Positions 61,791 through 64,000 of a DNA stretch of 64,000 bases are shown piece by piece. Each line of letters opens with the position of its first letter. Positions within the stretch are counted from its first letter, which is position 1. The notes beneath the pieces were generated by a model. That model did not search any database and was not told the origin of the DNA. It saw only the letters and a program-made list of their open reading frames with translations. Both the position numbers and the translations under genes were made by a program. This stretch comes from JBMNKL01 sp050952225 (lineage in GTDB: Bacteria > Bacillota > Clostridia > Acetivibrionales > DTU013). The stretch spans positions 806,001 to 870,000 of the forward strand of contig JBMNKL010000001.1 in NCBI GenBank assembly GCA_050952225.1. Reading direction: 5' to 3'.

Positions 61791-63641
61791 TTGCAGAGGT
61801 TTATTCTGAGCAGGAAAAATCACATAGCTTTGATCGGAGCTGTTTTGATTGCTATTGGATTTATCAGCAAATTGGGTTTTAAAAATGAAGCCGCGGCTGT
61901 TTTGTCTTTTGCCATTGCCTCAATTTTAGGGGTTTTTCCTATTGCAATCCAAGCCTACCAGGCATTGAAGGTAAAAGTAGTCAGCATCGATGTTTTGGTA
62001 ACCGTCGCTGTAATTGGGGCATTTTTAATTAATAACCTTGAAGAATCAGCAATTGTCACCTTCTTGTTCCTGTTCGGTGCCTTTCTGGAACAACGGACAT
62101 TAAACAAGACGCGTTCAGCCATTAAAGAGTTGACGGAAATGGCACCGGAAAGCGCCCTTAAGCAAATGGAAAACGGCGAATTTGAAGAAGTGGAAGTCGA
62201 TGATGTTGACGCGGGCGATATATTACTGGTAAAAACGGGTGCAAAGATTCCTGTCGACGGAACCGTTCTGTCAGGGGAAGGGTACATTAATGAGGCGAGT
62301 ATTACAGGAGAATCTGTCCCTGTTGGGAAAGAGAAGGGTTCGGGCGTATATGCCGGAACAATTTTGGAAAACGGGACGCTTCAGATTGTTGCCGAGCGTG
62401 TAGGCGAAGATACTACTTTTGGCAAAATTATCGAGTTGGTTGAAGAAGCGCAGGATTCAAAATCTAAAGCCGAACGTTTCATTGACAGGTTTTCAAAATA
62501 TTACACACCCGCAGTCCTGGTGCTTGCCATTATTGTATGGTTGTTCTCACGGCACATTGAGCTGGCCATAACAATCCTGGTTCTTGGATGCCCCGGTGCG
62601 CTGGTTATCGGTGTGCCTGTTTCAAACGCGGCGGGCATTGGCAACGGGGCAAGGCATGGTGTTCTCTTAAAAGGCAGTGAAGTCATTGGCGATTTTAGTA
62701 AAGTTGATACAATCGTTTTCGACAAAACGGGTACACTGACAATCGGCAATCCCAAGGTAGCCGACAAAGAATTCTACACAGACGACACTGAAAAAATACT
62801 GGCCTATCTTGCAAGCGTTGAAAATGAATCGGACCATCCCCTGGCAAATGCCGTAGTGGAATACACCGGAACTGCATCATTATATCCGGTTGAAAAGACG
62901 GATGTTGTAAAGGGAGGCGGAATTGTTGCATATGTAGACGGACATAGGGTTGCGGTCGGCAATGTTGCGCTAATGGAACGGGAGAAAGTTCATATATCTG
63001 AAAAAGCCCGGGCAGATATCGCCCGGTTTGAAGAGAACGGAAACTCACTCGTTTTAACATCCGTTGACGGTGAATTAAAGGCGCTGATGGGTGTGCGTGA
63101 CCAGGTTCGTCCGGGTGTAAAAGAAGATCTGCAAAAATTAAAGAGATTAGGCGTTAAAAACCTGGTGGTTTTATCCGGGGACAACCAGGGGACCGTTGAC
63201 CTGGTGGCGCGCGAGCTGGGACTGACAGAAGCCCACGGGCATATGTTGCCGGAAGATAAATCAGCATATATTGAGGACCTGAAAGCGAAAGGCCACATTG
63301 TTGCATTTGTCGGAGACGGTGTAAATGACAGCCCTTCGCTTGCGTTGGCACAAATCGGAATTGCCATGGGAGGTGGTACTGATGTCGCAATAGAAACTTC
63401 GGATGTCGTCCTGATGAATTCGGATTTCAGCCGTTTGCCCCATGCGCTGGGATTAACAAAAGCAATAGCGAATAATATGCGCCAGAATATTTTTATAGCA
63501 GTAGGTGTTGTGTTATTCCTGCTGGGAAGTGTATTTTTTAGTGAATGGATGAACATGTCGATAGGCATGCTTGCGCACGAGTCAAGTATATTGGTCGTAA
63601 TTTTAAACGGAATGCGGCTTCTGCGCTACAGATTAAGATAA
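61791..63641 (+). CDS. P1B-type heavy-metal ATPase with CPG motif
   Basis: A 616-residue metal efflux pump without an N-terminal metal-binding domain. Actuator TGES at 172-175, metal-path motif CPG at 267-269 (LVLGCPGALVIG) where relatives usually show CPC, SPC or CPH, DKTGT with Asp 311, HP motif SDHPLANAVV, GDGVNDSPSLALAQIGIAMG, and a last helix with HESS at about 596. The combination does not match the textbook Cu, Zn/Cd or Co groups, so the metal is left open. TTG 61791 has GAAGGTGAG about 6 bases ahead. Confidence 0.92.
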   Translation: MQRFILSRKNHIALIGAVLIAIGFISKLGFKNEAAAVLSFAIASILGVFPIAIQAYQALKVKVVSIDVLVTVAVIGAFLINNLEESAIVTFLFLFGAFLEQRTLNKTRSAIKELTEMAPESALKQMENGEFEEVEVDDVDAGDILLVKTGAKIPVDGTVLSGEGYINEASITGESVPVGKEKGSGVYAGTILENGTLQIVAERVGEDTTFGKIIELVEEAQDSKSKAERFIDRFSKYYTPAVLVLAIIVWLFSRHIELAITILVLGCPGALVIGVPVSNAAGIGNGARHGVLLKGSEVIGDFSKVDTIVFDKTGTLTIGNPKVADKEFYTDDTEKILAYLASVENESDHPLANAVVEYTGTASLYPVEKTDVVKGGGIVAYVDGHRVAVGNVALMEREKVHISEKARADIARFEENGNSLVLTSVDGELKALMGVRDQVRPGVKEDLQKLKRLGVKNLVVLSGDNQGTVDLVARELGLTEAHGHMLPEDKSAYIEDLKAKGHIVAFVGDGVNDSPSLALAQIGIAMGGGTDVAIETSDVVLMNSDFSRLPHALGLTKAIANNMRQNIFIAVGVVLFLLGSVFFSEWMNMSIGMLAHESSILVVILNGMRLLRYRLR

Positions 63642-63661
63642 CAGGATAAGGAGAGATGAAA

Positions 63662-63895
63662 ATGCAAAAAGCAACGATACAACTGGAAACCTTGGTTTGC
63701 CCGTCATGCGTTCAAAAGGTTGAAAACGCAGCAAAATCCCTGGACGGCGTTGAAAAAGATAGTGTAAAGGTGTTGTTTAACTCGAGCAAAGTAAAATTTG
63801 ACTTTGATGAGGAAAAGGTATCCGTTGAGGATGTGGAGAAAGCTATTACCGCACTCGGATACGTTGTTGTAAAATCTCAAGTTAAATCAAAGTAG
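63662..63895 (+). CDS. HMA-domain metallochaperone
   Basis: A 77-residue HMA (CopZ-like) protein with the metal-binding motif CPSC (LETLVCPSCVQKVENAAKSL) and the usual beta-alpha-beta pattern, ending in a Lys-rich tail. ATG 63662 is chosen because AAGGAGAG is 8 bases away; ATG 63656 is too close. Relatives normally have MxCxxC; here Leu-Val replaces the Met position. It follows the ATPase by 20 bases and may replace the missing N-terminal domain of the pump. Confidence 0.9.
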   Translation: MQKATIQLETLVCPSCVQKVENAAKSLDGVEKDSVKVLFNSSKVKFDFDEEKVSVEDVEKAITALGYVVVKSQVKSK

Positions 63896-63899
63896 CACG

Positions 63900-63926
63900 A
63901 ACCCATCCATTCCGGTGTGGGTTTGC
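63900..63926 (+). terminator. Weak terminator-like hairpin
   Basis: AACCCA (63900-63905) pairs with TGGGTT (63918-63923); only a short T stretch follows. Nothing further was recognised up to the right edge. Confidence 0.35.
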
Positions 63927-64000
63927 ATCTTAAGGCAAGAGAGTTTGAAGGATGAGGATTAGTCTGCTATAATAGAACGAAAATTGCTATAAAGCGCAGT

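Noticed and set aside
1..64000. CRISPR arrays, tRNA and rRNA genes
   Set aside because: No regularly spaced direct repeats and no tRNA T-loop (GGTTCGAATCC-like) or rRNA landmarks were noticed on either strand by eye; a tRNAscan or CRISPR finder run was not possible.

Overview
The window looks like the chromosome of an anaerobic, spore-former-type Firmicute of the class Clostridia. The grounds are strong AGGAGG-like ribosome binding sites, frequent GTG and TTG starts, the clostridial gene order secE-nusG-rplK-rplA-rplJ-rplL-rpoB-rpoC-L7Ae-rpsL-rpsG-fusA-tuf, a MecA adaptor, and a bactofilin/M23 pair. An intracellular GH67 alpha-glucuronidase suggests a plant-hemicellulose user. This placement is inference; no rRNA or tRNA gene was found.

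Layout. 1-8.3 kb: an edge-truncated membrane glycosyltransferase, a damaged tandem ABC exporter pair, a DUF6106-like gene and an MgtC gene bracketed by two inverted ends of a repeat family, a Ca-type P-ATPase, and an IS30-type element with an internal deletion. 8.3-16.3 kb: a four-gene Gld-like ABC export operon (ATPase, permease, GldG-like, DUF4340), a YkvI-type carrier, a beta-propeller-like DUF5711 protein and CvpA. 16.5-19.9 kb: ilvD-ilvB. 20-36.5 kb: rpmG, secE, nusG, ribosomal proteins with an L10 leader/attenuator, rpoB and rpoC with a long structured leader, then L7Ae-like, rpsL, rpsG, fusA and tuf. 36.9-43.3 kb: a small membrane protein, MoxR, DUF58 and DUF4129 genes, then lon. 43.4-46.6 kb: a membrane/TPR-like protein, a PRC-barrel protein and a VanW-family gene broken by several frameshifts. 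46.6-55.4 kb: mecA, an orphan gene, proA, a complete MITE-like repeat, the GH67 gene, proB and a class A penicillin-binding protein. 55.7-57.4 kb: a small membrane protein, bactofilin and an M23 peptidase. 57.8-64 kb: a TetR-controlled ABC-2 exporter operon facing, across a symmetric double-operator promoter, an operon for a small helical protein, a P1B metal ATPase with an unusual CPG motif, and an HMA metallochaperone.

The most unusual signal is a repeat family with perfect 22-bp terminal inverted repeats (complete copy at 49336-49572), a degenerate copy after tuf, and end fragments elsewhere. Two end fragments at 2977-3040 and 4432-4488 lie in the order and orientation expected of a single element and enclose two genes, which suggests a cargo-carrying relative. 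Other points worth a second look are the mirror-symmetric TetR promoter, the structured leaders of the L7Ae-like gene and of rpoB, the CPG/HESS metal ATPase, and three decayed loci (ABC pair, IS30, VanW).
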